Positions 1 to 8,979 of a stretch of 64,000 bases of DNA are shown one piece after another (within the stretch, counting starts at the first letter, position 1; each line of letters begins with the position of its first letter). The notes beneath the pieces are model-generated. The model ran no database searches. It was given only the letters and a program-made list of their open reading frames with translations, and was not told where the DNA came from. The translations under genes were made by a program, and so were the position numbers. Source of the stretch: Hyphomonas johnsonii MHS-2 (GTDB lineage: Bacteria; Pseudomonadota; Alphaproteobacteria; Caulobacterales; Hyphomonadaceae); contig NZ_ARYK01000013.1 in assembly GCF_000685275.1 (NCBI RefSeq), positions 1-64,000 of the forward strand. Direction: 5' to 3'.

Positions 1-154
1 GCCGGTCGACGCTCCAATAGCGCAGCGCCTGCAGCGGGATTTTCCGGCCGGTGACGGCACACACAACAAAATCACCGGGTGCAAGCACCTGCACATCGGC
101 GTCGAGGTAACGGAGGCGGGCTTCGCCGCCGCGATTGTCTGATCGGGTCAACAT
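1..154 (-). CDS. DUF2093 family protein, truncated by window edge
   Basis: The first 51 residues of a short protein read on the minus strand from an ATG at 154 to the window edge. Residues such as EARLRYLDAD, APGDFVVCAVTG and the closing LRYWSVDR are the recognisable core of the DUF2093 family, a small protein of unknown function that is widespread in Alphaproteobacteria and normally about 70 residues. It is divergent from recA, with about 157 bases between the two start codons. The 3' end lies outside the window. Family recognition is from memory of the motif pattern. The function is unknown. Confidence 0.8.
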   Translation of the reverse strand, partial: MLTRSDNRGGEARLRYLDADVQVLAPGDFVVCAVTGRKIPLQALRYWSVDR

Positions 155-206
155 CCTGTCACCATGCCTGATCGGGCGGTAAAAGAAAAGGTGCAGCAAA
201 CAGGAA

Positions 207-240
207 GTTTCCGCTTTGTTCCCCAGAACAAATATGGTAC
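207..240. promoter_or_regulatory. Candidate SOS/LexA operator upstream of recA
   Basis: A perfect 7-bp inverted repeat TTTGTTC-CCCA-GAACAAA (215-232) lies about 80 bases before the recA start. Overlapping it are two one-mismatch versions of the alphaproteobacterial LexA direct repeat GTTC-N7-GTTC: GTTT-N7-GTTC at 207-221 and, in the opposite sense, GAAC-N7-GTAC at 226-240. Control of recA by LexA is known in this class. That this site is the operator is inferred from position and half-sites. Confidence 0.5.
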
Positions 241-311
241 ATGCTGACTCATGGATGGCAATAGGGGGCCTTGCCAAACTGACCCCCATAGTGGACCACA
301 GGAGACGACTC

Positions 312-1409
312 ATGGCCAAAGCAGCGCTGCAACTCGTAGACAAGGAATCCGGTGTGGATAAGCAGAAAGCTCTTGAAACGGCCCTAAGCAACATTGAGCG
401 CTCTTTCGGCAAGGGCTCGGTGATGCGCCTGGGTGATCGCAAGGTGATGGATATCGAGGCTGTCTCGACCGGTTCGCTCGGTCTCGACATCGCACTGGGC
501 ATTGGCGGCATTCCCCGCGGCCGGATCATCGAGATCTACGGTCCGGAAAGTTCGGGCAAGACGACTCTCGCCCTGCATTGTGTGGCCGAAGCCCAGAAGA
601 ATGGTGGCGTGTGCGCTTTCGTCGACGCCGAACATGCGCTCGACCCGGTCTATGCCGGCAAGCTTGGCGTAGGCCTCGATGATCTCCTGATCTCGCAGCC
701 CGATACCGGCGAACAGGCATTGGAGATTGCCGACACGCTGGTGCGCTCGGGCGCCGTCGAACTCCTGGTCATCGACTCGGTGGCGGCGCTGACGCCGCGG
801 GCCGAACTCGAAGGCGAGATGGGCGATTCCCTTCCCGGCCTGCAGGCGCGCCTGATGAGCCAGGCCTTGCGCAAGCTCACCGGTTCAATCTCGAAATCGA
901 AATGTACCGTCATCTTCATCAACCAGATCCGTCACAAGATCGGCGTCATGTTCGGTAGCCCGGAGACGACATCGGGCGGCAATGCACTGAAATTCTACGC
1001 CTCGGTCCGTCTCGATATCCGCCGGATCGGCCAGATCAAGGAACGGGACGAGGTGATTGGCAACCAGACCCGCGTCAAGGTGGTCAAGAACAAGGTGGCC
1101 CCGCCGTTCCGGCAGGTCGAGTTCGACATCATCTACGGCGAAGGCATTTCCAAGACCGGCGAGTTGATCGATCTCGGCGTCAAGGCTGAAGTCATCGAAA
1201 AGGCCGGTTCCTGGTATTCCTACAAGGGCGAACGCATGGGGCAGGGCCGCGAAAAAACCCGCACCTTCCTCAAGGAAAACCCGGCCATTGCCGACGAGGT
1301 CGAGGATTCGATTCGCCGCAATGCAGGCCTCCTGGCCGACGAACTCCTCACGGCCGGCATGGATGTCGGGCACGAGGATGATGCCGAGCCGGACGCCGCC
1401 GAAGGCTGA
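312..1409 (+). CDS. recA: Recombinase RecA
   Basis: Encodes a 365-residue RecA, the ATP-dependent strand-exchange filament protein that also activates LexA self-cleavage. Visible features are the Walker A GPESSGKT (about 77-84), Walker B LLVID (about 151-155), the L2 DNA-binding loop from [12 protein letters not shown] through [12 protein letters not shown] (about 205-228) and an acidic C-terminal tail. The length fits the family. The ATG at 312 is chosen because it gives the usual N-terminus ([10 protein letters not shown]) and follows AGGAG at about 301. The frame stays open upstream to a TTG at 216, but that stretch crosses the operator candidate. It lies between the divergent DUF2093 gene and alaS, 186 bases from the latter. 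Confidence 0.98.
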   Translation: MAKAALQLVDKESGVDKQKALETALSNIERSFGKGSVMRLGDRKVMDIEAVSTGSLGLDIALGIGGIPRGRIIEIYGPESSGKTTLALHCVAEAQKNGGVCAFVDAEHALDPVYAGKLGVGLDDLLISQPDTGEQALEIADTLVRSGAVELLVIDSVAALTPRAELEGEMGDSLPGLQARLMSQALRKLTGSISKSKCTVIFINQIRHKIGVMFGSPETTSGGNALKFYASVRLDIRRIGQIKERDEVIGNQTRVKVVKNKVAPPFRQVEFDIIYGEGISKTGELIDLGVKAEVIEKAGSWYSYKGERMGQGREKTRTFLKENPAIADEVEDSIRRNAGLLADELLTAGMDVGHEDDAEPDAAEG

Positions 1410-1489
1410 TATCCGGGCCACACACCCCGGTATCAGGCCGTTTCCCCGCAGTTTTCAACCAGGTCTCCCACCTGAACTTGTCCCTTTGT

Positions 1490-1511
1490 GGCGCGCCCGG
1501 CTTGGCGCGCC
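1490..1511 (+). terminator. GC-rich hairpin between recA and alaS
   Basis: Two copies of GGCGCGCC (1490-1497 and 1504-1511) separated by six bases can form an 8-bp all-GC stem about 80 bases after the recA stop. No T-run follows on the plus strand, so this may be a weak or Rho-assisted terminator, or an mRNA-stabilising structure, rather than a classical intrinsic terminator. Confidence 0.35.
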
Positions 1512-1595
1512 GCGAAGGGACCTTTATATCGCCGGTTGGACACGGCGGGAATTTGCCCTCGCCGCGCATGAATACATTCGGCTAGGACCCTGCCC

Positions 1596-4235
1596 ATGAC
1601 CGGCGTGAACGACATCCGCGAATCCTTCCTTTCCTTCTTCGAGAAGCAGGGACACACGCGCCGTGCTTCGGCGCCGCTGGTGCCGCAGAACGATCCGACG
1701 CTGCTTTTCGTCAATGCCGGCATGGTGCCCTTCAAGAACATCTTCACCGGCGCGGAGGCCCCGTTCGCGCCGCGCGCCACCACGTCGCAGAAATGCGTCC
1801 GGGCGGGCGGCAAGCACAATGACCTCGACAATGTCGGCTACACGGCCCGCCACCATACGTTCTTCGAAATGCTGGGAAATTTCTCCTTCGGCGACTATTT
1901 CAAGGAACAGGCGATCCACTTCGGCTGGGACGTGGTCACCAAGCAGTTCGGGCTCGACCCGAAGCGCCTGCTCGTCACCGTCTATTCCGAAGATGATGAG
2001 GCCGCCGCGCTCTGGAAGAAGATTGCCGGTCTGCCGGACGACCGCATCATCCGCATTTCCACGTCCGACAATTTCTGGTCGATGGGTGATACCGGCCCGT
2101 GCGGGCCCTGTTCGGAAATCTTCTACGACCATGGCGACAAGATTCCCGGCGGCCCGCCCGGAAGCCCGGACGAGGACGGCGACCGGTTCATCGAGATCTG
2201 GAACCTCGTGTTCATGCAGTTCGAGCAGGCGGCCGACGGCAGCCGCACGCACCTGCCGAAACCGTCTATCGACACCGGCATGGGCCTTGAACGCATCGCG
2301 GCGGTCCTGCAGGGCGTGCACAACAATTACGAGATCGACCTGTTCGCCAACCTGATCCGGGCCGAGGAAGACCTGTATGGCGTCAAGGCTGCGGGCGAGC
2401 ACCTGGCCTCCTTCCGCGTGATTGCCGACCACCTGCGCACATCCGCCTTCCTGATTGCCGACGGCGTGCTGCCGTCGAATGAAGGGCGCGGCTATGTCCT
2501 TCGCCGCATCATGCGCCGCGCCATGCGCCACGGGCACCTGCTTGGCGCACGCGAACCGCTGATGCACCGCCTGACGCCTGCGCTGATCGCCGAGATGGGC
2601 AAGGCCTATCCGGAACTCGGCCGGGCGAAGGCCGCGATCGAATCCGCAATGGAACAGGAAGAGACGCGCTTCCAGCGCACGCTGGGCCGCGGCCTGTCGC
2701 TGCTGGACGAGGCCACGACCGGCCTCGGCGCGGGCGACGCGCTGTCCGGTGACACGGCGTTCCGCCTGTATGACACGTTCGGTTTCCCGCTCGACCTGAC
2801 GCAGGACATCCTGCGCGCGCGCGGCATGTCCGTCGACACGGCGGCATTTGACGCGGCCATGGATGTCCAGCGCGAAGGCTCGCGCAGCGCCGGCTTCAGC
2901 TCCGGCGATGCTGCGACAGACGACATCTGGTTCGATGTCCGCGAGGCATCCGGCCCCACCCGTTTCACTGGCTATGCCGCGACTGACGGCCAGGGCAAGC
3001 TGGTCGCCATCGCTTCCGCTGGGGCGCTGGCCGATACGCTGGCGCCCGGCGCGGCGGAACTCGTGTTCGACACCACGCCTTTCTACGCCGAAAGCGGTGG
3101 CCAGGCCGGTGACCATGGCGAGATCACGTTCGAGGGCGGTGCCCGGTTCATCGTGCGCGACGTCCAGAAGCGCGCGGGCGATGTCCACGTGCATGTCGGT
3201 GAACTGGTCAGTGGCGCGGCCAAGCTTGGCGCGACGGCGAAGCTGCATGTCGACGTGACGCGTCGGCGGGCCGTGATGGCGAACCATTCGGCGACGCACC
3301 TGCTGCATGCGGCCTTGCGCAATGTGCTGGGCGAGCATGTCACGCAGAAGGGCTCGCTGGTCGAGGCAGACCGGCTGAGGTTCGACTTCTCGCATGGCGC
3401 GCCGGTGACACCTGCGCAGCTCGAGGCGATCGAGGACCAGGTCAATGAAGTGATCCGCCAGAACAACGCGACCGACACCAAGGTCACGACGCCGGAAAAG
3501 GCGATCGAGGCTGGTGCCCTTGCCCTGTTCGGCGAGAAATACGGTGACGAAGTGCGCGTCCTGTCGATGGGTGAAGCAAGCGGCAAGGCCTATTCGGTCG
3601 AGCTCTGCGGCGGCACCCATGTCGAACGCTCAGGCGATATCGCGGTGTTCGTGATCACGTCGGAGGGCGGTGTGTCGGCCGGCGTGCGCCGGATCGAGGC
3701 AGCCACTGGCGCCGAGGCGCTCGCCTGGCTCAAGGGCCGTGCGCGCATTGCCGAAGACCTCGCCGAAAGTCTCAAGGTTCCGCTGAAGGATGTGCCGCGC
3801 AAGGTCACGGTCCTGACCGAGGAACGCCGGGCGCTCGAAAAGGAACTCGCCGATGCCAAGCGCAAGCTGGCCATGGGCGGCGGTGGCGGTGCGCCTGCCG
3901 GGCCGGAAGAGATCAACGGCATCAAGCTGATCGCGCGTGTCGCGGACGGCGTCGGCGGCAAGGACCTGCGCGCCCTGGTCGACGAGGCGAAAGCCAAGAT
4001 CGGCTCCGGCGTGGTTGTCTTTGTCGGCATTGCCGACGGCAAGGCCGGCGTTGCGGTGGGCGTCACGTCAGACCTGACAGCGACCCATTCCGCTGTGGAC
4101 CTGGTCAAGGCCGCTGCAGCGGCGCTTGGCGGGCAGGGCGGCGGCGGACGGCCGGACATGGCGCAGGCCGGCGGCCCGGATGCGAGCAAGGCCGATGAAG
4201 CGCTTGCAGCTGTACGGGCGGCACTGGCGGGATAG
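1596..4235 (+). CDS. alaS: Alanine--tRNA ligase
   Basis: An 879-residue class II synthetase that charges tRNA-Ala in the cytoplasm. The N-terminal catalytic core shows the class II motif region [13 protein letters not shown]. The editing domain carries the zinc-binding [11 protein letters not shown] segment (about residue 564) and CGGTHV (about 671), which deacylate mischarged tRNA. A Gly-rich linker precedes the C-terminal DHHA1-like C-Ala domain. The length is typical. The start matches the conserved N-terminus ([19 protein letters not shown]). It follows recA in the same direction with a hairpin between them, an order common in Alphaproteobacteria. Confidence 0.98.
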   Translation: MTGVNDIRESFLSFFEKQGHTRRASAPLVPQNDPTLLFVNAGMVPFKNIFTGAEAPFAPRATTSQKCVRAGGKHNDLDNVGYTARHHTFFEMLGNFSFGDYFKEQAIHFGWDVVTKQFGLDPKRLLVTVYSEDDEAAALWKKIAGLPDDRIIRISTSDNFWSMGDTGPCGPCSEIFYDHGDKIPGGPPGSPDEDGDRFIEIWNLVFMQFEQAADGSRTHLPKPSIDTGMGLERIAAVLQGVHNNYEIDLFANLIRAEEDLYGVKAAGEHLASFRVIADHLRTSAFLIADGVLPSNEGRGYVLRRIMRRAMRHGHLLGAREPLMHRLTPALIAEMGKAYPELGRAKAAIESAMEQEETRFQRTLGRGLSLLDEATTGLGAGDALSGDTAFRLYDTFGFPLDLTQDILRARGMSVDTAAFDAAMDVQREGSRSAGFSSGDAATDDIWFDVREASGPTRFTGYAATDGQGKLVAIASAGALADTLAPGAAELVFDTTPFYAESGGQAGDHGEITFEGGARFIVRDVQKRAGDVHVHVGELVSGAAKLGATAKLHVDVTRRRAVMANHSATHLLHAALRNVLGEHVTQKGSLVEADRLRFDFSHGAPVTPAQLEAIEDQVNEVIRQNNATDTKVTTPEKAIEAGALALFGEKYGDEVRVLSMGEASGKAYSVELCGGTHVERSGDIAVFVITSEGGVSAGVRRIEAATGAEALAWLKGRARIAEDLAESLKVPLKDVPRKVTVLTEERRALEKELADAKRKLAMGGGGGAPAGPEEINGIKLIARVADGVGGKDLRALVDEAKAKIGSGVVVFVGIADGKAGVAVGVTSDLTATHSAVDLVKAAAAALGGQGGGGRPDMAQAGGPDASKADEALAAVRAALAG

Positions 4236-4284
4236 GATCCTGACGGGGGCAAACAGCCCGACGCTTTCGGTTTGGCACTTCATC

Positions 4285-4316
4285 GCTGGTCCGGGTCTAC
4301 CGGATCAGGAATTCCG
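4285..4316. repeat. Short dispersed repeat, copy 1
   Basis: The intergenic stretch after alaS contains GGATCAGGAATTC (4302-4314) preceded by GGTCCGGGT. A second version, GGACCGGGT then GGATCAGGAATTC, occurs at about 6133-6158. The 13-base core is identical and the flank is similar, both in non-coding or gene-end DNA. This looks like a fragment of an intergenic repeat family. Genome-wide copy number cannot be judged from here. Confidence 0.4.
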
Positions 4317-4338
4317 GTGGGGCCGGACTGCAATGAAA

Positions 4339-4415
4339 TGGTCGGAGTGAGAGGATTCGAACCTCCGACCCCCGCCTCCCGAAGGCGGTGCTCTACCAGG
4401 CTGAGCCACACTCCG
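4339..4415 (-). tRNA. tRNA-Pro (anticodon CGG)
   Basis: The reverse strand folds as a 77-nt cloverleaf. The acceptor arm CGGAGTG pairs with CACTCCG and the D-arm region is GGCTCAGCCTGGTAGAGC. The anticodon stem CCGCC/GGCGG encloses the loop TTCGGGA, giving anticodon CGG, and the T arm contains GGTTCGAATCC. The discriminator base is A and the CCA end is encoded (4339-4341). It reads CCG codons, frequent in this GC-rich genome. It lies between the convergent alaS and the GST-like gene, which shares its strand. Confidence 0.96.
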
Positions 4416-4463
4416 AACCGAAGACCGGCGTATTTACGCTCCCGCGCAAGATTTGCAAGGGGG

Positions 4464-5114
4464 TCAGCCGGCCGCAGCCAGCAGCGGCTCGGCCGCGCCG
4501 GGCTGCCATTGGGCGTGCTTGGTCATGATCGCCCTGAACAGTTCGCTGGCGAGGTGGCCGGCGAGCCAGGCCTGCAGCGCCGGCAGGGATTGCGCCGAGA
4601 ACCAGTCGCGGTCGGTGGCGGCGAACTGGCGCACGAAGGGGAAGATCGCCATGTCGGCGAGGGTGCGGTGAGGGGCGAGGAGCTGGCCGCCAGCGGCGGC
4701 GATGCGGGCGTCCCATTGCTGCAGGATGCGGAGGCCGTCGGCGCGATCGGCTTCAGGGTCCGCGCCATCATGGCGGTCAGGGTATTTGTAGCGGTCGAGG
4801 GCGCGTTTGAACGGGCCGTCAGACTGGGCGATCAGCGCGTCGGTTTCCGTCGCATCGGCGCCGAGCCAGCCGTCCGGGTCGTTCCGGGCGAGGGCCCAGC
4901 GCATGATGTCGAGGCTTTCGTCGACCACGCTGGCGTCCGGCAGGACGAGGACCGGCACAGTGCCCTTGGGGCTGGCGGTCAGCATGGCGGCGGGCTTGTC
5001 GCGCAGGATGACTTCGCGAATGCGGACCGGCACGCCGCTGATCGCCAGTGCCAGGCGGGCGCGCATGGCATAGGGACAGCGCCGGAATGTGTAGAGGACC
5101 GGAGCGGCGGTCAT
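4464..5114 (-). CDS. Glutathione S-transferase-like protein
   Basis: A 216-residue cytosolic protein with a thioredoxin-fold N-terminus bearing the CPYA motif (Cys13) after a beta strand (PVLYTFRRCPYAMRAR). A KGTVPVLVL segment follows, which is the cis-Pro region of GST folds, then DESLDIMRWAL and an all-helical C-terminal half. This is the glutaredoxin/GST-like architecture. The Cys-containing motif suggests a thiol-transfer or omega-like activity rather than classical conjugation. The ATG at 5114 overlaps the trhO stop by 4 bases (ATGA), so the two are probably translationally coupled. The substrate is unknown. Confidence 0.85.
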   Translation of the reverse strand: MTAAPVLYTFRRCPYAMRARLALAISGVPVRIREVILRDKPAAMLTASPKGTVPVLVLPDASVVDESLDIMRWALARNDPDGWLGADATETDALIAQSDGPFKRALDRYKYPDRHDGADPEADRADGLRILQQWDARIAAAGGQLLAPHRTLADMAIFPFVRQFAATDRDWFSAQSLPALQAWLAGHLASELFRAIMTKHAQWQPGAAEPLLAAAG

Positions 5115-6052
5115 GCCTCTTCGCTCCGCCGTGCCTCCGGGCCCATGTGCTGTTCGCCGCGGGCCCTGGCGAGATCGATCTGCTTCTGGCGCTCGGCAAA
5201 GCGGGCGCGCTGGGCGTCGCTCATCTCGCCGATGCAGTGATGGCAGGAGACGCCGGGCTCGTAGGCGGCATGGGCCCTGTCGGCGTCCGAGAGTGGGCGC
5301 TTGCAGGCATGGCACAAGTCATACGAGCCGGGCGTGAGATCGTGGCGGACAGAGACGCGCTCGTCGAAAACGAAGCATTCGCCGCGCCATTTGCTGTCCT
5401 GTTCCGGAACCGTCTCGAGGTATTTGAGGATGCCGCCTTCAAGGTGGAAGACCTCGTCGAGGCCTTCGGACTTGACGAAGCTGGTCGCTTTCTCGCAGCG
5501 GATGCCGCCGGTGCAGAACATCGCGACCTTGGGCTTGCGGCCTTCGGCCTCGAGTTTCTCGCGGAAGGCGCGGAACCATTCCGGGAATTCGCGGAAGGAT
5601 TGGGTGTTCGGGTCGATGGCGCCTTCGAATGTGCCGATGGCGGTTTCGTAGGCGTTGCGAGTGTCGATCAGGACGGTATCGGAGTCTGTGATCAGGGCGT
5701 TCCAGGCGTCGGGCGCGACATAGGTGCCGACAAGGGCGTTCGGGTCCGTGCCGGGGACGCCCATTGTGACGATCTCGCGCTTCAGGCGCACTTTCAGCCG
5801 CAGGAACGGCATCTCGTCGGTCCGGGAATATTTCGGCTCGAGCGCCGCGCAGCCGGGCAGGGCGCGCAGGGCGGCAAGGGCCGTGTCCACGGCATCGGCG
5901 GTGCCGGCAATGGTGCCGTTGACGCCTTCGGAGGCGATGAGGACCGTGCCTTTCACGCCGGCAGCCGAGAGGGTTTCCGCCAGCACGGGCTGGTGGGATT
6001 TGAAGTCCGGCAGGGGCACGAACTTGTAGAAGGCGGCAACGGTAAAGGTCAT
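5111..6052 (-). CDS. trhO: tRNA uridine(34) hydroxylase, rhodanese-fold (TrhO/YceA)
   Basis: A 313-residue protein of the TrhO family, which uses oxygen to hydroxylate U34 of certain tRNAs (5-hydroxyuridine formation). The N-terminal domain begins TVAAFYKFVPLPDF and includes the ASEGVNGTIAGT signature. The central rhodanese domain ends in the active-site loop MFCTGGIRCEKA (Cys180). The C-terminus carries paired Cys motifs (CHAC, CHHC) that probably bind zinc. The length matches the family. It is the first gene of a two-gene minus-strand operon with the GST-like gene. The activity is assigned from family knowledge. Confidence 0.93.
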   Translation of the reverse strand: MTFTVAAFYKFVPLPDFKSHQPVLAETLSAAGVKGTVLIASEGVNGTIAGTADAVDTALAALRALPGCAALEPKYSRTDEMPFLRLKVRLKREIVTMGVPGTDPNALVGTYVAPDAWNALITDSDTVLIDTRNAYETAIGTFEGAIDPNTQSFREFPEWFRAFREKLEAEGRKPKVAMFCTGGIRCEKATSFVKSEGLDEVFHLEGGILKYLETVPEQDSKWRGECFVFDERVSVRHDLTPGSYDLCHACKRPLSDADRAHAAYEPGVSCHHCIGEMSDAQRARFAERQKQIDLARARGEQHMGPEARRSEEA

Positions 6053-6131
6053 TTGCGCCGCTTATGGCAGATCGGGGCGCAGATTTGAACACGCAGCTGC
6101 ACGTGCGGCGCCTGTGAGGGCGCTTGGCGGT

Positions 6132-6163
6132 GGGACCGGGTTCTGGGATCAGGAATTCGGGTC
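6132..6163. repeat. Short dispersed repeat, copy 2
   Basis: Carries GGACCGGGT followed by GGATCAGGAATTC (6146-6158), matching the element after alaS at 4285-4316. Nearby are further inverted GC-rich motifs (CCGGCG-TG-CGCCGG at 6245-6258), so 6100-6300 as a whole resembles intergenic repeat DNA that may run into the 3' end of the adjacent small gene. Confidence 0.4.
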
Positions 6164-6542
6164 AGGTGTCGGGGAGAGCGAATCCGTAGTCCCGGCGCAG
6201 GGCGGGTTCGTGTGCAGACCGCGGAGACAGAAATGGGAGAGTCCCCGGCGTGCGCCGGAGGCATGGGGGAGGGGTGGTGTCTGTGAGGGCAAGCCGCAGC
6301 CGATCCGATACGGGTGCACGAAAACAGCCCGAACGCTGCACGGACATGTCGTCCGACAGCCGGATGAGCACGACCCGCCCGTTCCACATCACGCCCCAGA
6401 GCATTTGCGCGCCGGGATGCCCTGCCGCGCGAAACCATCTCTTCAAACGCTGGATGCGCCAGAAGATCAGCGGCCAGATCGGCAGCAGGTACCACGGCAG
6501 GCCGGGCATGGGGGTGAGGAGGGAGAAGGCTGGCATCGCCAT
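6162..6542 (-). CDS. Small hypothetical membrane-associated protein
   Basis: A 126-residue reading frame whose first half looks protein-like. A hydrophobic stretch (GLPWYLLPIWPLIFWRI) is followed by basic residues (RLKRWFRAAG) and a short globular segment (MLWGVMWNGRVVLIRLSDD), as seen in small membrane-anchored hypotheticals. The last roughly 45 residues are Pro/Arg-rich and overlap inverted-repeat-like DNA, so the original gene may have ended earlier. No strong ribosome binding site is visible, and a start further inside (at PGLPWY) is possible. The function is unknown. Confidence 0.4.
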   Translation of the reverse strand: MAMPAFSLLTPMPGLPWYLLPIWPLIFWRIQRLKRWFRAAGHPGAQMLWGVMWNGRVVLIRLSDDMSVQRSGCFRAPVSDRLRLALTDTTPPPCLRRTPGTLPFLSPRSAHEPALRRDYGFALPDT

Positions 6543-6651
6543 CAGTATACGCGCAGGCCGGGAGGGGTTGGATAAGCGGCGGGCAGAAAGGATGTGCCGA
6601 GAGCGTGGTTCGGGGGTAGAGGAGAGGGATGATTTGCAGGAGCCCGTTGCC

Positions 6652-7203
6652 ATGACTCACATTCTCGCCATTTCCGGAAGCCTGCGGAAGGCGTCTTTCA
6701 ATTCGGGGCTGGTGCGCGCCGCCGAGGGCCTGGACCTGGCCGGCGTGACCGTTGCGGGCCGCACGCTGCACGGCATCCCGCTTTATGATGCAGACGTGGA
6801 AGCGGCGACCGGCATCCCTGCGGCGGTGGCCGACCTGAAGGCAGCAATCCGTGCCGCCGACGGTGTGCTGTTGGTCACGCCGGAATACAATAATGGCATC
6901 CCGGGCGTGTTCAAGAATGCGGTCGACTGGGCCTCGCGCCCGGCCTCCGATATCGGCGCGATATTCGGCGGCAAGCCGGTCGCGCTGGTCGGGGCATCGC
7001 TGGGCGGGTTCGGCACGATCCTGTCGCAGAACCACTGGCTGCCGGTGATCCGCACACTGGGCATGCGGCCCTGGTTCGAGGGGCGCCTGATGGTGTCGCG
7101 CGCCGGCGCCCTGTTCGATGCCGATGGCAACCTGACCGACGATGCGACGCGCGAGCGCCTCAGCGGGTTCGTGGCCGGGTTTGCGGCGTTCGCCGCGTCA
7201 TGA
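6652..7203 (+). CDS. NADPH-dependent FMN reductase family protein
   Basis: A 183-residue flavodoxin-like flavoprotein of the NADPH-dependent FMN reductase group (ChrR/YieF-like), which reduces quinones, azo compounds or chromate using NAD(P)H. The N-terminus has the FMN phosphate-binding loop SGSLRKASFNSGL and the centre has the conserved TPEYNNGIPGVFKNAVDW. The ATG at 6652 follows CAGGAG (6637-6642) at good spacing. A longer open frame upstream has no protein-like features. Its 3' end overlaps the convergent DUF389 gene by 6 bases. The physiological substrate is not evident. Confidence 0.9.
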   Translation: MTHILAISGSLRKASFNSGLVRAAEGLDLAGVTVAGRTLHGIPLYDADVEAATGIPAAVADLKAAIRAADGVLLVTPEYNNGIPGVFKNAVDWASRPASDIGAIFGGKPVALVGASLGGFGTILSQNHWLPVIRTLGMRPWFEGRLMVSRAGALFDADGNLTDDATRERLSGFVAGFAAFAAS

Positions 7204-8829
7204 AGCGGGGCGGATGAGCACTGTCTGGAAACGCTGGTAGCCGAGCTGTTTCTCGTCGGCGGTCTGGCGGTAGGCGCGGTATTCACCGATCGGCGTGGCA
7301 GCAAAGCCGGCCTGGGTAAGACGGTCGGAGACAGTGACGGCGCGCTGGTAGGCGAGGCTGCGATTGTCGAACTGGCGCAGCGCCCCAGCAGTCGAGGCAT
7401 AGCCGACGACTTCGACGGATCGGGCCGACCAGCGTTCGAGGGCCCAGATACTGTCACCCAGCACCGACTCGCCGGCAGGCGAGATCGTGGTCTGGCCATT
7501 ATCGAAACCGATCAGTGGCAGTTCAGTGATCGGTGGCACGATATGGATCGTCCAGTCGGGGAAGTTGGTTACAAGGCCTTCCTCCATGGTGCGGAAGGCA
7601 GAGATGGCGAGGCCGTCATGCGGGGCGGCGATCAGCGTGGCGGTCCTGTTTTCGGCATTGATGTCTGCCGCAGCGAGCTGGAACGGCACGGCGGCGCGCA
7701 GCTCGGCTTCGGACTGGCGGCGCTCGCCGAGGCTCTCCAGCCGGGAGATTTCGGCGCGCAGGGGCGCAGCGATCGAGGAATCCACCATGCGCAGGTAGGC
7801 CTCGGCCTCGAGTGTCTTGTCTTCGTCGATCAGGACCTGGCCGAGATTGACCCGGACCGGGCGGCCAAGGCGGCCCGTGAGGCTGGCGGTGAGTGCGGCT
7901 TCGGCCTCGGGCACGCGGGTGTGGGTGAGGATGGTGGCGTCAACCTTGATGTCGGCGTTCTTGGGGAAGGAGACCACGACATCGGAAATGCGGGAATCAT
8001 GGTCGGCGAAGGGTTCGAGCAGGGCCGACTTGACCGTGTTGATGGCGGACGTCTCGTAGGCAATGTCGCGCAGGGCCAGGCCGAGCGGCACCGAGAGGGC
8101 GGCGAAGACGCCGATGACGAGCGCGCCCTGCCAGAGGCGGCCGCGCGCGCCGTGTGCGGCGCCGAAACTGTAGAGGCGCGACAGGACGGTGACCGACAGG
8201 GCAATCGCCAGCAGGTTGGTCATGAACAGGAAGAACGAGCCGCCGGCGACCTGCATGGAGCCGACCGCCAGGCCGTAACCGGTGACCGCGAGGGGCGGCA
8301 TCAGGGCTGTGGCGATGGCCACGCCGACAATCGTCTCGCCCTTGCGCTGGATCACCGCATAGCCGCCGGCGAGGCCCGAGAAGATGGCGACGAGGAGGTC
8401 GAAGAAATTGGGCCGTGTACGGGCAATGATTTCCGGGGTAATCTCGGTGAGCGGTGACAGGCGCACGATCAGGAAGGAAATCGTGATCGCAGCGACGACG
8501 CCGCAGGCCATTGTGAAGATGGCGCGGCGCATGGCGGAGGCGTCGAGGATTGTCAGCGAGAAACCCATCAGCATGATCGGGCCCATCAGGGGCGAGATCA
8601 GCATGGCGCCGATGATGACGGCCGGCGAGGACAGCAGCAGGCCGAGCGTCGCGATGGCGCAGGACATGACCGCCATGAAGATGTAGCGGCCGGACATCTG
8701 GCCTTCCTCGCAGACATGATCGACCACGTCCTTGTGGTCGATCTTGCGGGCAAGTTGGCGCAGGAACAGTTTGACGCGGCGCTGGATGATGTTGAAGCGC
8801 GCGGGAGGGTCGGTCTTGTCGAAGGCCAT
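7198..8829 (-). CDS. DUF389 membrane protein fused to an OmpA-like domain
   Basis: A 543-residue protein. Residues about 45-260 form the hydrophobic DUF389 core, with the signature AVIIGAMLISPLMGPIM and several later helices, an integral membrane domain of unknown transport role. After a soluble middle region, the last roughly 120 residues resemble an OmpA/MotB-type peptidoglycan-binding domain (VEVVGYASTAG, then LAYQRAVTVSDRLTQAG). The combination suggests an inner-membrane channel or transporter tethered to the cell wall. The ATG at 8829 is the first reasonable start. It is monocistronic and convergent with the FMN reductase. Confidence 0.85.
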   Translation of the reverse strand: MAFDKTDPPARFNIIQRRVKLFLRQLARKIDHKDVVDHVCEEGQMSGRYIFMAVMSCAIATLGLLLSSPAVIIGAMLISPLMGPIMLMGFSLTILDASAMRRAIFTMACGVVAAITISFLIVRLSPLTEITPEIIARTRPNFFDLLVAIFSGLAGGYAVIQRKGETIVGVAIATALMPPLAVTGYGLAVGSMQVAGGSFFLFMTNLLAIALSVTVLSRLYSFGAAHGARGRLWQGALVIGVFAALSVPLGLALRDIAYETSAINTVKSALLEPFADHDSRISDVVVSFPKNADIKVDATILTHTRVPEAEAALTASLTGRLGRPVRVNLGQVLIDEDKTLEAEAYLRMVDSSIAAPLRAEISRLESLGERRQSEAELRAAVPFQLAAADINAENRTATLIAAPHDGLAISAFRTMEEGLVTNFPDWTIHIVPPITELPLIGFDNGQTTISPAGESVLGDSIWALERWSARSVEVVGYASTAGALRQFDNRSLAYQRAVTVSDRLTQAGFAATPIGEYRAYRQTADEKQLGYQRFQTVLIRPAS

Positions 8830-8979
8830 GGTGCACGGGTCTCGCGGTTGAATCGCTGGGCGGGCAAGCGCCGCCGCATGCCTTTAGGACAATACCCATG
8901 CGGATTCATTAGCGTTTTACACAGAAAGCTGCCGATTGGCCATTCGTGTGGCATTCCGATGACGGATCGGGAGGCAGCC

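Noticed and set aside
1524-3620. A 698-residue open frame antisense to alaS
   Set aside because: Typical of GC-rich coding DNA read on the opposite strand. The sense strand encodes a canonical AlaRS; the antisense product is low-complexity Arg/Val/Gly sequence without motifs.
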